Of a stretch of 5,927 nt of DNA, positions 5,709 through 5,927 are shown piece by piece. Source of the stretch: Ruminococcus flavefaciens (GTDB lineage Bacteria; Bacillota; Clostridia; Oscillospirales; Ruminococcaceae); NCBI GenBank assembly GCA_902796705.1, contig CADBQF010000013.1:1-5927 (forward strand), given 5' to 3'. The notes under the pieces were generated by a model, which saw nothing but the letters and a program-made list of their open reading frames with translations, did not search any database and was not told the origin of the DNA. The position numbers were made by a program, and so were the translations under genes. Every line of letters begins with the position of its first letter. Position 1 is the first letter of the stretch.

Positions 5709-5728
5709 GCAGGTGAGGGGCTGCCTGC
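5709..5728. other. Small inverted repeat, end of the dyad-rich stretch
   Basis: GCAGG (5709-5713) and CCTGC (5724-5728) pair around a ten-base loop. TTGCA at 5690-5694 is also complementary to TGCAA at 5726-5730, so alternative pairings exist. No function can be assigned. Confidence 0.35.
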
Positions 5729-5767
5729 AATATAAATTTTCCGGAGAGATGTTTTTTATTGTTCATA

Positions 5768-5796
5768 TTGACTGTTTTATTGCATAATGGTATAAT
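5768..5796 (+). promoter_or_regulatory. Strong extended -10 promoter of the rightward gene
   Basis: TTGACT (5768-5773) is separated by 17 bases from a perfect TATAAT (5791-5796), which is preceded by TG with one intervening base (5788-5789). Transcription should start near 5803, giving a leader of about 40 bases. This is the best-matching promoter I noticed in the window. Confidence 0.85.
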
Positions 5797-5828
5797 AATA
5801 AGTGTAATTTTATTTCCAGAGTCATATG

Positions 5829-5834
5829 AGGAGG
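5829..5834 (+). promoter_or_regulatory. Ribosome binding site of the rightward gene
   Basis: AGGAGG, a perfect Shine-Dalgarno sequence, lies seven bases before the ATG at 5842. It selects this start over the out-of-frame ATG at 5826, which precedes the site. Confidence 0.9.
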
Positions 5835-5841
5835 GTTTTAT

Positions 5842-5927
5842 ATGAAAATGAAAAAAATGACCGCAGCCGCTCTCTCGCTCTGTATGCTTGCAGGCGGCGT
5901 GATGTACGATATCCCGGCTGTGAATGA
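5842..5927 (+). CDS. N-terminus of an exported protein, product unknown (partial)
   Basis: Only the first 28 codons are present; the gene runs off the right edge. They encode MKMKKMTAAALSLCMLAGG followed by 'VMYDIPAVN', a typical signal peptide with a lysine-rich start and a short hydrophobic core. The cysteine at residue 14 does not sit in a proper lipobox (it is preceded by Leu), so a lipoprotein is unlikely. The strong promoter and perfect ribosome binding site suggest high expression. It is divergent from the dockerin-bearing pectinase and may be another secreted enzyme, but nothing visible identifies it. Confidence 0.85.
   Translation, partial: MKMKKMTAAALSLCMLAGGVMYDIPAVN

Overview
The window looks like a piece of a Gram-positive gut or rumen Clostridia chromosome, most likely a Ruminococcus of the R. 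flavefaciens type. The main evidence is a very large secreted pectin-degrading enzyme that ends in a long polythreonine linker and a C-terminal dockerin, as enzymes of Ruminococcus cellulosomes do. Strong AGGAGG-type ribosome binding sites and consensus extended -10 promoters fit the same group. Species identity is inference.

Layout. Bases 1-1527 (+) hold the tail of a tight gene cluster: the last 65 codons of a DHHW-family protein, a short-chain dehydrogenase/reductase 15 bases later, and a multi-pass membrane protein whose start codon overlaps the reductase stop as ATGA. A symmetrical hairpin at 1554-1585 sits between this cluster and the converging gene and probably terminates transcription from both sides. 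Bases 1595-5437 (-) are a single 1280-residue gene. Its order is signal peptide, pectinesterase (CE8), fibronectin-III-like spacer, pectate lyase (PL1), ricin-type carbohydrate-binding module (CBM13-like), a module I cannot assign, a run of 21 threonines, and a dockerin. Bases 5438-5841 are a divergent intergenic region with one good promoter facing each way. Between the promoters lies a run of dyads and hairpins. Bases 5842-5927 (+) are the first 28 codons of another exported protein, cut by the window edge.

How it works together. In the large enzyme, the esterase should remove methyl groups from homogalacturonan, making polygalacturonate that the lyase on the same chain can cleave. The ricin-type module would hold the enzyme near its substrate, and the dockerin would plug it into a cohesin-bearing scaffold at the cell surface. 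The upstream cluster shows no visible link to pectin breakdown.

The best candidates for something undescribed are the unassigned module at residues 1026-1170, the dyad-rich element between the divergent promoters, and the leader of the pectinase gene with its 11-base tandem repeat. The genes themselves belong to known families, and I see no wholly new system.
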